From Bordetella parapertussis (GTDB taxonomy: Bacteria > Pseudomonadota > Gammaproteobacteria > Burkholderiales > SG8-41), in contig CAMCYP010000006.1 of NCBI GenBank assembly GCA_945885345.1, positions 52,063 through 116,062 of the forward strand: a stretch of DNA of 64,000 nt, in the 5' to 3' direction. Both the position numbers and the translations under genes were made by a program. Position 1 is the first letter of the stretch. Every line of letters starts with the position of its first letter. The notes under the pieces are model-generated. The model saw nothing but the letters and a program-made list of their open reading frames with translations, was not told where the DNA came from and made no database searches. This document shows, in pieces, positions 36,432 to 44,238 of this stretch.

Positions 36432-36458
36432 AAGTATTTGTTTTAAAACATATTTTAG
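36423..36458. repeat. AT-rich near-palindromic 36-bp repeat, copy 2 (spans OMP stop and MBL start)
   Basis: It is 33/36 identical to 10900-10935. The core TTTGTTTTAAAACATA is a near-perfect palindrome around GTTTTAAAAC. It covers the stop codon of the beta-barrel gene, the whole 23-bp spacer and the start codon of the MBL gene. Relative to the gene it precedes, it is in the opposite orientation to copy 1. Confidence 0.75.
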
Positions 36459-37750
36459 AAATAAAGCCGTGCCTGCAATTCCAGTCGGCGACGGTTCACC
36501 CGTTCACCGAACTCGGTGTATTGATCACCTTGCAGGAAAAACGCCCGCGCCCGCAATTCAAGATTGTTGATGCCGGTATAAAGCACCTCCGGCGCAACGG
36601 AGTAGCTGCGGTCACCGGCGTTCGCGATCAGCGTGATCGACGGCGTGAAATAGAGAATGTCGAACGGTTCCTTCTGGCTGACACGCAGGTACAGGTAATC
36701 ACGTCCGGGATTCGGCCGCGACACGCCTGAGCGGCTGACATTGGCTGCGGGCTGCAACTGGGCATCATTGCCGGTGGCGAGAAATCGCGCATAGGCGCTG
36801 TCGACGTAACCGTAGAACGCCTGCAATTCGCTTTCGTGGTAGCCGGAACCATTGCGGTAATACTCGAAAATGTACGTGGTGTCGCGCTCGGTCAGGTAGC
36901 GCGTGCCGAGCAGAAAGCTTGAAACCGCTTTCTGCTGCAGGAGGGTAACTTTGCCGCTGGCATCGATGACCGGGCGCTGGGTGTCATGGATGCGCGCCCA
37001 TTCGCCATGGATTTCCAGGTTGCTGCCGAAGTTGCGCGAGAAATCCATGCCGATGCGACGGCTGCGGCTGCCGTTGCTGAGAATCATCAGGTCGATGTCG
37101 GTGTTGTTATAGAGCAGGTAGAGTTTGGCAGCGGCATTGAGATGGCCGGGACTGCCGAAGTCGTGGTTGACGTCCGAACTCACCGGCAGCAGCACTGGCG
37201 TGAATGCGACGGTGCGCAGGGCGCCATCGAAATTGCGGATGTAGTCCGCAGTGAGCATGGTGAAACCCTGGCGCGCCAGTTCCGGATCGTTGGGATCCTT
37301 CTGGCGTTCGACAAAGCCGACCGTGGTCCAGGCATAACCCTTGCCCCATTTCAACGCGACCTTGCCGGCATCGAGCGTGAATCCGGGATCCGGTTTGTAA
37401 GAGCCGTAGAATTCGTCGAAACGCAATTCGCGGTCGAACTGTTGCGCCACCCAGTCACCTTCGAGGTGGGCGCGGGCGTTCAACGATAGTGCGCCGGAAC
37501 GCAGCCGGCCTTCCGGTTTCAGCGTCAGCGTGGTCTGGTCGATACTGTCCCGGGGCTGGTTGTAGAAACCCAGCTTGTACAGCGTGCTGTCCTGGTTGAG
37601 CTTGAAGTTCTGCTGCTTGAGTTCGATGTAGCCGCTGAATTCGAAGGGCTTCTTTTCAAACTCGGAGGCGTCAAAGGTGAAATCCTGCGCCCATGTCGCG
37701 CCGGTTGCCAGGGCAAGCGCGATGCCGGCAACGATGGCGCGGGGCAGCAT
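36455..37750 (-). CDS. Outer membrane beta-barrel protein of an ABC/LolA-like cluster
   Basis: The 431-residue protein has a signal peptide ending at TWAQD and alternating amphipathic strands. It ends in RRRLELQARLYF, whose terminal Phe is a barrel-assembly signal. No porin family is named with certainty; it resembles DUF1302-like barrels. It follows the LolA-like gene by 7 bp, so it probably works with that periplasmic carrier and the ABC complex encoded upstream. Confidence 0.8.
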   Translation of the reverse strand: MLPRAIVAGIALALATGATWAQDFTFDASEFEKKPFEFSGYIELKQQNFKLNQDSTLYKLGFYNQPRDSIDQTTLTLKPEGRLRSGALSLNARAHLEGDWVAQQFDRELRFDEFYGSYKPDPGFTLDAGKVALKWGKGYAWTTVGFVERQKDPNDPELARQGFTMLTADYIRNFDGALRTVAFTPVLLPVSSDVNHDFGSPGHLNAAAKLYLLYNNTDIDLMILSNGSRSRRIGMDFSRNFGSNLEIHGEWARIHDTQRPVIDASGKVTLLQQKAVSSFLLGTRYLTERDTTYIFEYYRNGSGYHESELQAFYGYVDSAYARFLATGNDAQLQPAANVSRSGVSRPNPGRDYLYLRVSQKEPFDILYFTPSITLIANAGDRSYSVAPEVLYTGINNLELRARAFFLQGDQYTEFGERVNRRRLELQARLYF

Positions 37751-37757
37751 CAGGATC

Positions 37758-38495
37758 TTACTTGCGCAGGTCTTCGACGCGCGACAGGTAATTCAGCGTG
37801 AACACCTCATCCGGGAAATCGCGTTTTTTCAGCTGGGAATACAGCATTACCGACTTGTGCCCCTTGTAGAGCGGGCTGTCGGTTTCGATCGTCGCCGGAC
37901 GCTTGATGCCACCGCCGAAATCCTTGATATCTTTGAAATAAAGTGTCTTGATCAACAGGCCACTGGCGGCATAGGCTTCTATTTTAGTCGGCAGCAGCAC
38001 CTTGCGATCGACCCACATTTTCAGTTTGTCATACGCAACTTCGTTGCTGCGTGCCTTGAGGGCAAGAATGTAGGAGTCCTTTTGCTCCTCGACGCCTTCG
38101 GCGGCGTACTCGACGGCGTAATCGACGCGCAGGATGTCGGCATTGTTGAACACACCGCCAATGATCGACTGCAGACTGGTGATGCGTACCGGCTTGCCGA
38201 CGCTGGGGATGTACAGCCACATGTTGTCCGCCTGCCGCAGCGTGGCGCGCCCCTTGTCGCTGGGTGGGGCGAGGAACAGCGCCACTACCTTGTCGCGGCC
38301 TTTTTTCACCGAGTACAGCACGAATTCCTTCTTGTCTCCGCCGGGCTCGATGTTGATCAGCTTGCGGTACATCTCATAGGACTCGGGTTCGAGGTTGCGG
38401 TCGACTTTCTTGAGAATTTCGTTGCCGTCGACGGCGGCCATTACCGGCAGTGCAACCAGCAGTGCCAGTGCGAGCAATATGCGTTTGATGGTCAT
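37758..38495 (-). CDS. LolA-like outer membrane lipoprotein-sorting family protein
   Basis: The 245-residue exported protein starts MTIKRILLALALLVALPVMA. A LolA/LppX-like half-barrel is recognised from EMYRKLINIEPGGDKKEFVL, the segment NMWLYIPSVGKPVRI and KMWVDRKVLLPTKIEAYA. It is likely a periplasmic carrier of a lipid or lipidated cargo from the ABC transporter to the beta-barrel. It sits 20 bp after the permease gene. The true start is at 38495, not the longer frame at 38564, which overlaps the permease. Confidence 0.85.
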   Translation of the reverse strand: MTIKRILLALALLVALPVMAAVDGNEILKKVDRNLEPESYEMYRKLINIEPGGDKKEFVLYSVKKGRDKVVALFLAPPSDKGRATLRQADNMWLYIPSVGKPVRITSLQSIIGGVFNNADILRVDYAVEYAAEGVEEQKDSYILALKARSNEVAYDKLKMWVDRKVLLPTKIEAYAASGLLIKTLYFKDIKDFGGGIKRPATIETDSPLYKGHKSVMLYSQLKKRDFPDEVFTLNYLSRVEDLRK

Positions 38496-38515
38496 GGCTG
38501 TCGTTCCGGTTATTG

Positions 38516-39763
38516 TCAGACGTGGCGCAGCGCTGAGATGGGGTCCATGCGCGAGGCTTTCCATGCCGGTTGCAGGCTGGCGAGACCGGCCACCACAATC
38601 ACGATGGCTGCGGTGATGATGACATCGGCGGCGCCCAGCGAGGGCGACAGCAGCAGGCCCTGCTGTTGACCGAAGTCGTAGGTGATTTTCCAGATATTCA
38701 GCGCGTAGACCGCCGCCAGGCTGATGGCGATGCCGATGAGCGTGCCGGCCGTGCCCAGCATCAGTCCTTCGGCGAGGAACATGCCGAGGATGCGGTTTGG
38801 CGGCGTGCCGATGGCGGCGATGGTGCCGATTTCGCGGATGCGCTCGTATACCGCCATGACCATCACATTCATTACCGAAACCAGCACGATGGAAATCAGC
38901 ATGATCTTTATTGCCAGCGTCAGCACATCGATCATTTTGGCGATGTTGGCGAATGGGCTGAGGCGCTCCCAGGTGTGAATCTCCAGCGCTCTCTGGCCCG
39001 CCTTGTTCTTGATCTCTTCCAGCGCAGTTTGCAGCTTGTCACCGACCTGCTGCATGCGTTGCGGATCCTTCAGGCGGATGGCGATTTCGCTGACTTCGGA
39101 TTCCGTCATGCGCAGCAGTTCGCGCGCGTCTTCTATGTGAATGTAGCCGTCGCGACCGCCTGGCCCGGTGGCGCTTTCCAGCGTGCCGCGCACCTTGAAT
39201 GTTTTGCCATTGACCGATCCATCACGGTTGGTGGCGATCAGCACTACGGTGTCGCCTGGGTTGACCTTCAGTCCGCGCGCCACCAGTACCGGGATCAGTA
39301 TTTCGCCGCGTACCAGCAGCGGGCCGTTGCGGATTCCGTCGAGCTGGCGGCCGGCGAGCAACGGCAGTACTGCGGCTTCGGCACCCGGTTCAACGCCATT
39401 GATGCGCAGGCTGGTGGTTTCGGCGAAGTTGCTGAACATCGCGCCGAACTTGATGCGCGGTGAGACGGCGGCAACGGCTGTTTCACCGTCCAGCAGCTCG
39501 TTTATGCGCGATACCATCTGCGGCGCCATGTTCATGTTCAGCGGCAGGCTTTCGATTGATGCGACATAGCCGCGACGATGGACCTGCAGGTGGCCGAGCA
39601 TCGAATCGGTGATCTGGCCGATCATCAGCTGCTTGAACGAACCACTGACGGCCATGAACAGCAGCACGGCGGCGACACCGATGACGATCAATAGCGAGGT
39701 CAGCAGGGTGCGGCGCTGGTAACGAAGCAGGTTGCGCGCGGCGAGCTGGATGAGTTTAAGCAT
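38516..39763 (-). CDS. MacB/LolC-type ABC transporter permease (FtsX family)
   Basis: The 415-residue protein has one N-terminal helix (about 20-40), a large periplasmic domain and three C-terminal helices with the FtsX pattern MAVYERIREIGTIAAIGTPP. Such permeases do not import solutes; they extract lipoproteins or drive periplasmic partners by mechanotransmission. The gene overlaps the ATPase gene by 8 bp. With the LolA-like and barrel genes downstream it looks like a dedicated envelope-transport system. Confidence 0.9.
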   Translation of the reverse strand: MLKLIQLAARNLLRYQRRTLLTSLLIVIGVAAVLLFMAVSGSFKQLMIGQITDSMLGHLQVHRRGYVASIESLPLNMNMAPQMVSRINELLDGETAVAAVSPRIKFGAMFSNFAETTSLRINGVEPGAEAAVLPLLAGRQLDGIRNGPLLVRGEILIPVLVARGLKVNPGDTVVLIATNRDGSVNGKTFKVRGTLESATGPGGRDGYIHIEDARELLRMTESEVSEIAIRLKDPQRMQQVGDKLQTALEEIKNKAGQRALEIHTWERLSPFANIAKMIDVLTLAIKIMLISIVLVSVMNVMVMAVYERIREIGTIAAIGTPPNRILGMFLAEGLMLGTAGTLIGIAISLAAVYALNIWKITYDFGQQQGLLLSPSLGAADVIITAAIVIVVAGLASLQPAWKASRMDPISALRHV

Positions 39764-40463
39764 GGATCGCCTCCGGATTTGTGGCCAGCCTTCCGTCTTC
39801 GAGGGTGAATGTCACCTCGGCCTCGCGCATGATCTTGGGGTCATGGGTCGAGAAAACGAAAGTGGTGCCCAGTCGATCGCGCATGCTTTTCATCAGTTCG
39901 ATGATGCGGCGGGCGGTATCGTGGTCGAGATTGGCGGTGGGTTCGTCGGCCAGTACCAGCTTGGAATTGGCGACCAGCGCCCGCGCGACGGCGACACGCT
40001 GCTTCTGCCCGCCCGACAGCTGGTCGGGACGTTTGTGGGCCTGACCCGCCATACCCACGGCATCGAGCAATGACATTACCTGCGCGTGCCGTTTCTCGGG
40101 CGGCCAGTTCTGCACCATGATCAGCGGGTATTCGATGTTCTCGTAGGCCGTTAACACCGGGATCAGGTTGAAGTCCTGGAAAATGAAGCCGATGTTGTTG
40201 CCGCGGAACGCGGCACTGGCACGGCGGTCGAGCTTTGCAACATCCTCACCGAGCACGGTGATGCCGCCGCTGGAAGGATGGTCCAGGCAGCCGATCATGT
40301 TGAGCACCGTGCTTTTGCCGCTGCCGGATGGTCCGACAAAAGCCACGAATGATGCCGGCTCTATGGTGAAATCAATGCCGCGCACGGCCGGCACATCAAC
40401 GTCGCCGATTCTGTAGGTCTTGGTGAGTCCTTCAGCACGAATCAGGCTCATGGGTTGATGCAT
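39756..40463 (-). CDS. MacB/LolD-type ABC transporter ATPase
   Basis: This is a 235-residue ATPase with Walker A GPSGSGKST (about 43-51), Q-loop FIFQDFNLIP, signature LSGGQKQRVAVARAL and Walker B LVLADEPT. The start at 40463 or 40451 (MSLIRAEG) cannot be decided; neither has a strong ribosome-binding site. It is the first gene of the operon down to 35502, and an FNR-type box lies about 57-70 bp upstream. Confidence 0.93.
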   Translation of the reverse strand: MHQPMSLIRAEGLTKTYRIGDVDVPAVRGIDFTIEPASFVAFVGPSGSGKSTVLNMIGCLDHPSSGGITVLGEDVAKLDRRASAAFRGNNIGFIFQDFNLIPVLTAYENIEYPLIMVQNWPPEKRHAQVMSLLDAVGMAGQAHKRPDQLSGGQKQRVAVARALVANSKLVLADEPTANLDHDTARRIIELMKSMRDRLGTTFVFSTHDPKIMREAEVTFTLEDGRLATNPEAIHA

Positions 40464-40513
40464 CCATTGGGTATTTTGGAGACATCAGTTTATTGACCAT
40501 GCCCTGTTGCATA

Positions 40514-40527
40514 TTGATATGGGTCAA
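40514..40527. promoter_or_regulatory. FNR-type box upstream of the ABC/LolA-like operon
   Basis: TTGATATGGGTCAA differs from the FNR consensus at one position, the same change as in the fnr-hemN box. Its centre is 57 bp before the 40463 start of the ATPase gene, a normal activating distance. Confidence 0.75.
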
Positions 40528-40557
40528 TAGGCAGCCATTAAGGAGCAGCGTGCGGCC

Positions 40558-40593
40558 CGGGCGACACGAAAACTGAAGGCTTTCGTGTGCCCG
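40558..40593 (-). terminator. Strong hairpin after the exported methyltransferase gene
   Basis: GGGCGACACGAAA pairs with TTTCGTGTGCCC (one bulged base) around a 9-base loop. It lies 20-55 bp downstream of the methyltransferase stop and upstream of the FNR box. No U-tract follows, so it may be a Rho-assisted terminator or an RNA-stabilising hairpin. Confidence 0.45.
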
Positions 40594-40614
40594 CATGACG
40601 CTACCTGGGAGATT

Positions 40615-41283
40615 TCAGGGTTTTCCGCTCTGGAAAATGAGGAAATACTGGTTGGGCAGGAACCCATGTTCTTCACTCAACGCATAACCGGCGCGCTGCA
40701 GTTCAGCTTTCACCTGTTCCGGCGCGATGCGCGCGGCTTTTGGCGGACCATCAGGGGACTCCATGCGGAAATCGATGATGGCCAGGCGTCCGCCCGGTTG
40801 CAGCGATTGCCGTAGTTGGCGGAAATACTGTTCGCGGTTTTCGACGTGGTGATAGACGTCGACGAGGATTACCACATCGGCCTTTTCCGGCAGTTGCGGA
40901 TCGCCGGGTTTCGCCTGCACCGCATGGACGTTTTTCAGGCCCTCGCGTTTGGCGCGGTCGGCCAGATACTTGACCATGTCCGGTTCGGTGTCGAGTCCGT
41001 AGACACGGCCCTGCGGCACCATGTGCGCGAACCGGGCCGAGAAATACCCCGTGCCCGAACCGATGTCGGCAATCACCGCATCCGGTTTCAGTTTCAGCGC
41101 CTGGATGACTTCGTGCGGTTTCTGCCAGGCATCGCGTTGGGGGTCATCGAACACTTTCGCCCACTGGGCGGCGCCGCTGAAACTGTGATCGTGGGTATGC
41201 GGCGACTGCGCCACCGCTGGCAGGGCCGGGAGTGCGCAGAGCAGGGCGATCAGCAAAGATCGGGCGGGATTGCGTTTGTTCAT
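40615..41283 (-). CDS. Methyltransferase-like protein with a signal peptide
   Basis: The 222-residue protein starts MNKRNPARSLLIALLCALPA and is cleaved near AVAQS. The rest is a class I SAM methyltransferase: motif I ADIGSGTGYFSARFA, acidic GLDTEPDM, then VVILVDVYHHVENREQYF and LQPGGRLAIIDFRM. SAM is not known to be available in the periplasm, so either the leader is a membrane anchor, the enzyme uses another ligand, or it acts before export. A His-containing THDHSFSG follows the cleavage site. It heads toward three other exported-protein genes. Confidence 0.85.
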   Translation of the reverse strand: MNKRNPARSLLIALLCALPALPAVAQSPHTHDHSFSGAAQWAKVFDDPQRDAWQKPHEVIQALKLKPDAVIADIGSGTGYFSARFAHMVPQGRVYGLDTEPDMVKYLADRAKREGLKNVHAVQAKPGDPQLPEKADVVILVDVYHHVENREQYFRQLRQSLQPGGRLAIIDFRMESPDGPPKAARIAPEQVKAELQRAGYALSEEHGFLPNQYFLIFQSGKP

Positions 41284-41308
41284 GATGATTGTTCCTTGTT
41301 TTCCGAAT

Positions 41309-42037
41309 TTACGGTTTTGGCAACATCAGTACGGCGCCTTTCGGCACACGATACTCATCGACATGGCCTGAGACGGACAGTTCCGCATTGGCGTAATGTG
41401 CGTGGAAGCGTTCACCCGGGTGGGAGGCAATGCCTTCCAGCGCGGCGCCGGTATGGAAGCCGAGCAAGGTGCCGCCGGCCCCCGTTTCATGAAAGGTCTT
41501 GGCTTGGGCGTGGCCCTGGTCGTGCGTGCCGCTGCCGTGGTGGCCGGATGAAGGCGCGGCGCCGGTGACCACATGCCACACGACGTTCATCGGGTTGCCG
41601 CGCACCATAAACGGAAACGCCTGGTCACCATCGATCCCGGCTTTTTTTGCCGACGCGATAACGAAGGCCTCGAACTGCGCCTGCCCCATGTCCGTGGTGA
41701 CCGACATCTCCTGCCAGGCCTGCACCTTGGACTGAACGAACAGCACAGCTTCGTCGTTTGCCGTCGCCGGACCGGTCTCGCCCTTGGGCAAGTGGCCGCG
41801 GGAAACCAGCATTTTGCCATCCCACAGCAGCAACTCGCCGCGCATGCCGGCCAGCGCGCCGATGCCGTAGGTACCTTTGGCATCGCCCAGTGCCGACAGC
41901 TTGACCACGCCATCGGTTATTCCGGTGTGCGACATCTGCTTGAAGCTGCCGTAAGCCCGGATGCCGAATGGTTCCGCGGCATAGGAAGCCGCGGTTGTGA
42001 GCAGGAGAGAAAACAGTGCGATATGCGATTTCTTCAT
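41309..42037 (-). CDS. Exported acetolactate-decarboxylase-like protein
   Basis: The 242-residue protein has a signal peptide ending at SYAAE. The fold of alpha-acetolactate decarboxylase is suggested by YGIGALAGMRGELLLWDGKM (conserved GE in GxxxxLDGE) and by GFHTGAALEGIASHPGERFH with HAHYAN and GHVDEY. The HxH and later His match the zinc ligands of that family. A His-rich loop (SSGHHGSGTHDQGHAQ) is inserted. A metal-dependent decarboxylase in the periplasm is uncommon; the substrate is unknown. Confidence 0.75.
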   Translation of the reverse strand: MKKSHIALFSLLLTTAASYAAEPFGIRAYGSFKQMSHTGITDGVVKLSALGDAKGTYGIGALAGMRGELLLWDGKMLVSRGHLPKGETGPATANDEAVLFVQSKVQAWQEMSVTTDMGQAQFEAFVIASAKKAGIDGDQAFPFMVRGNPMNVVWHVVTGAAPSSGHHGSGTHDQGHAQAKTFHETGAGGTLLGFHTGAALEGIASHPGERFHAHYANAELSVSGHVDEYRVPKGAVLMLPKP

Positions 42038-42120
42038 GGGTTATCCGTGGATCGAAATGTCCGCAATGATGGCTGAAAACGAACGTGGCGATGCAGGCTT
42101 CAGCTTCGCCGGAGGACTCG

Positions 42121-42783
42121 TCAGTGCGTATGCTGCTGCGCTTGTGCCGGATTGCCGGGTTGGGCGACTGTGCCCGTCGCGCCGCGCGGACCACCGGGCC
42201 CCATGGCCATGCGCGAGCTCATGCCGCGGTGAAACGCTGTCGGACCTTCCTGCACGAGTTCGGTCACTTCACCGGCATGCCCCTGCAAGGCGGAGACCAC
42301 CTTGGCATCGGTGGAGGTGCGGGTGACGATGGCACCCTTGGCGGTGAATTCGACCGCGGACTTGATGTTCTTCGCGTTGTCGAAGATCACCGGCAGCGTG
42401 GTGCTGAAAATGTTGAATTCCTTGCCATCCTTCAGCCGGCCCGACATGCTGGCTACATGCGCCTTGATATCCTGCGCGATTTTCGGGTCGTCGGATTCGG
42501 TGACGGTTTTGATGCCGTCCGGCAGCTTGGTGACGTTGCGCCTGATCTTCGTGTTTTCGTGGACCAGGTTCATCGCCACGGCCATGTCGGCGGCCGAGTT
42601 GGCGTCCTGCGTGGTCAGCATACCGACGGGGCCGCCACCCATGCCGGCACCCATTGCACCCATTCCAGATCCCATGCCTTGCCCCATCATCGGGCCATGG
42701 CCGGCGGACTGGGCGGATACTGCGGTGACTGCAAAAACCAGCGTGGCGGCGACCGCGATGGCGATCTGGCTGACGTGTTTCAT
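42121..42783 (-). CDS. Exported Met/Gly-rich protein of unknown function
   Basis: The 220-residue protein starts MKHVSQIAIAVAATLVFAVT, cleaved after SAQ, then has a Met-Gly stretch (MMGQGMGSGMGAMGAGMGGG). The conserved core NLVHENTKIRRNVTKLPDGI and VTESDDPKIAQDIKAHVASM recurs in uncharacterised exported proteins. The Met-rich segment could bind Cu(I). AGGAGAAACAGC before the ATG supports the start at 42783. Confidence 0.75.
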   Translation of the reverse strand: MKHVSQIAIAVAATLVFAVTAVSAQSAGHGPMMGQGMGSGMGAMGAGMGGGPVGMLTTQDANSAADMAVAMNLVHENTKIRRNVTKLPDGIKTVTESDDPKIAQDIKAHVASMSGRLKDGKEFNIFSTTLPVIFDNAKNIKSAVEFTAKGAIVTRTSTDAKVVSALQGHAGEVTELVQEGPTAFHRGMSSRMAMGPGGPRGATGTVAQPGNPAQAQQHTH

Positions 42784-42846
42784 GCTGTTTCTCCTCAATG
42801 TAGAGTAAGCGGGAGGGGCAGACGCTGCTGCCCCTCCCGATGCGGC

Positions 42847-43290
42847 TTAGTGCGTGTGCGCAGCATTCGGACCCATGCCGCGACCCTGCGGACCGCGGTG
42901 CTCGGGCAGCGTGATGCCCTTTTCCGTGGCGCGTTTCTGCATCTCGGCATGGTTGGCCATCGCGATCTGCTGACGCTCTTCCGGTGTTTTCGCGGCGCGC
43001 ATTTTTTCCTGCATGGCGCTGCGTTCTTCCGGAGTGGCCAGTGACTGCGCTGCTTTGGAGCCGTGTTCGCCGTGGCCTTTGGCTTCGCCGCGTTTGGCGT
43101 GTTTGTCGCCGTCGTGGTTCATGCCTTTGTGCATGCGGTCTTTCATATCGTGCTGCATGCCCTGGTGCTGGCTGCCTTGTGCGCCGCGTTCCATATTGCC
43201 GCGCATCTGGTCCGGTTGGGCGTAGGCGGCGGTAACGCCGAGGGTCAGTGCGATGGCGATTCCGATTGCGGTTTTGTTGAGGTTTTTCAT
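42847..43290 (-). CDS. Exported His/Met-rich CpxP/Spy-like small protein
   Basis: The 147-residue protein has a signal peptide ending at TAAYAQP. The mature region is low in complexity, with repeated HxM-type motifs (GMQHDMKDRMHKGMNHDGDK) and a helical part (ATPEERSAMQEKMRAAKTPE). It resembles periplasmic Spy/CpxP-like helical chaperones or metal-buffering proteins, without a firm family match. It is divergent from the two-component system genes, which may control it. Confidence 0.7.
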   Translation of the reverse strand: MKNLNKTAIGIAIALTLGVTAAYAQPDQMRGNMERGAQGSQHQGMQHDMKDRMHKGMNHDGDKHAKRGEAKGHGEHGSKAAQSLATPEERSAMQEKMRAAKTPEERQQIAMANHAEMQKRATEKGITLPEHRGPQGRGMGPNAAHTH

Positions 43291-43512
43291 GATCTCTTCC
43301 TTGAGTGGTTGTGGAGTTATGCCGGATTGCCCGTTGTCGTCCGCTTGCGGCGGCTCCGGGCCTTCCTGACGCCCTGATTAACGCATTAGCCTGTAAATCA
43401 ACTGTTACCGGCAAGGGGCTTTTGGTATCGCAGCTTTGCAGTCCGGAGCGCATTGATACACTGCGTTACAATTTTTCCGGTCGGCGGGTCGCCCCTCCGG
43501 TATAAACACCGC

Positions 43513-44238
43513 ATGACTGCCCCTGACCACATCCTGGTGGTGGATGACGACACGGAGATCCGCAACCTGCTGCGCGAATACCTGCAGCAGCAGGGCTATC
43601 GTGTGACCGCGGTCGCCGACGGCAAGGGGCTGCGCGCGGCGGTCGAGAACTCTCATCCCGACCTGGTCATCCTCGACCTGATGCTGCCCGGTGAGGACGG
43701 CCTGACCCTGTGCCGTGACCTGCGCGCACGCTCAACCATGCCGATCATCATGCTCACGGCACGTGGCGAAGAAACCGATCGCATCGTCGGCCTCGAATTG
43801 GGCGCCGATGATTACATCGCCAAACCCTTCAGTCCGCGTGAACTGCTGGCTCGGATCAAAAGTGTGCTGCGCCGCGCACGGGCATTGCCGGAAAACCTAA
43901 AGCACGAAGAAGCCGGCTTGTTCCGTTTTGCCGGCTGGACGCTGGATGCAGCGACCCGCAATCTGACCTCGCCCGAAGGCGTGGTGGTGGCGCTGAGCGG
44001 CACCGATTTTCGTCTGCTGAAAATTTTCGTCGACCATCCCAACCGCGTGCTGACCCGCGACCAGCTGATCGATCTGATGCTGGCGCGCGAGGCCGGACCG
44101 TACGACCGTGCGATCGACATCCAGGTCAGCCGGCTGCGCCAGCGCTTCGGCGAAGATGCGAAGGAACCGGCGATCATCAAGACTGTGCGCGGCCAGGGTT
44201 ATGTGTTTGCCGCGCATGTCGAGGCGGGTGCGCGATGA
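43513..44238 (+). CDS. OmpR-family response regulator
   Basis: The 241-residue regulator has a receiver domain (DDD at about 11-13; phospho-acceptor in LVILDLMLPG, near D56; LTARGEE; K in IAKPF) and a winged-helix DNA-binding domain ending in IIKTVRGQGYVFAA. The ATG at 43513 is used; an upstream in-frame start at 43453 adds sequence with no family support. It overlaps the kinase gene by 4 bp. It is divergent from the exported His/Met-rich gene, so periplasmic stress or metal is a plausible signal. Confidence 0.92.
   Translation: MTAPDHILVVDDDTEIRNLLREYLQQQGYRVTAVADGKGLRAAVENSHPDLVILDLMLPGEDGLTLCRDLRARSTMPIIMLTARGEETDRIVGLELGADDYIAKPFSPRELLARIKSVLRRARALPENLKHEEAGLFRFAGWTLDAATRNLTSPEGVVVALSGTDFRLLKIFVDHPNRVLTRDQLIDLMLAREAGPYDRAIDIQVSRLRQRFGEDAKEPAIIKTVRGQGYVFAAHVEAGAR

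Noticed and set aside
43392..43412. TGTAAATCAACTGTTAC as a CpxR-type box
   Set aside because: Only half of the direct repeat fits, and the response regulator is not clearly CpxR.
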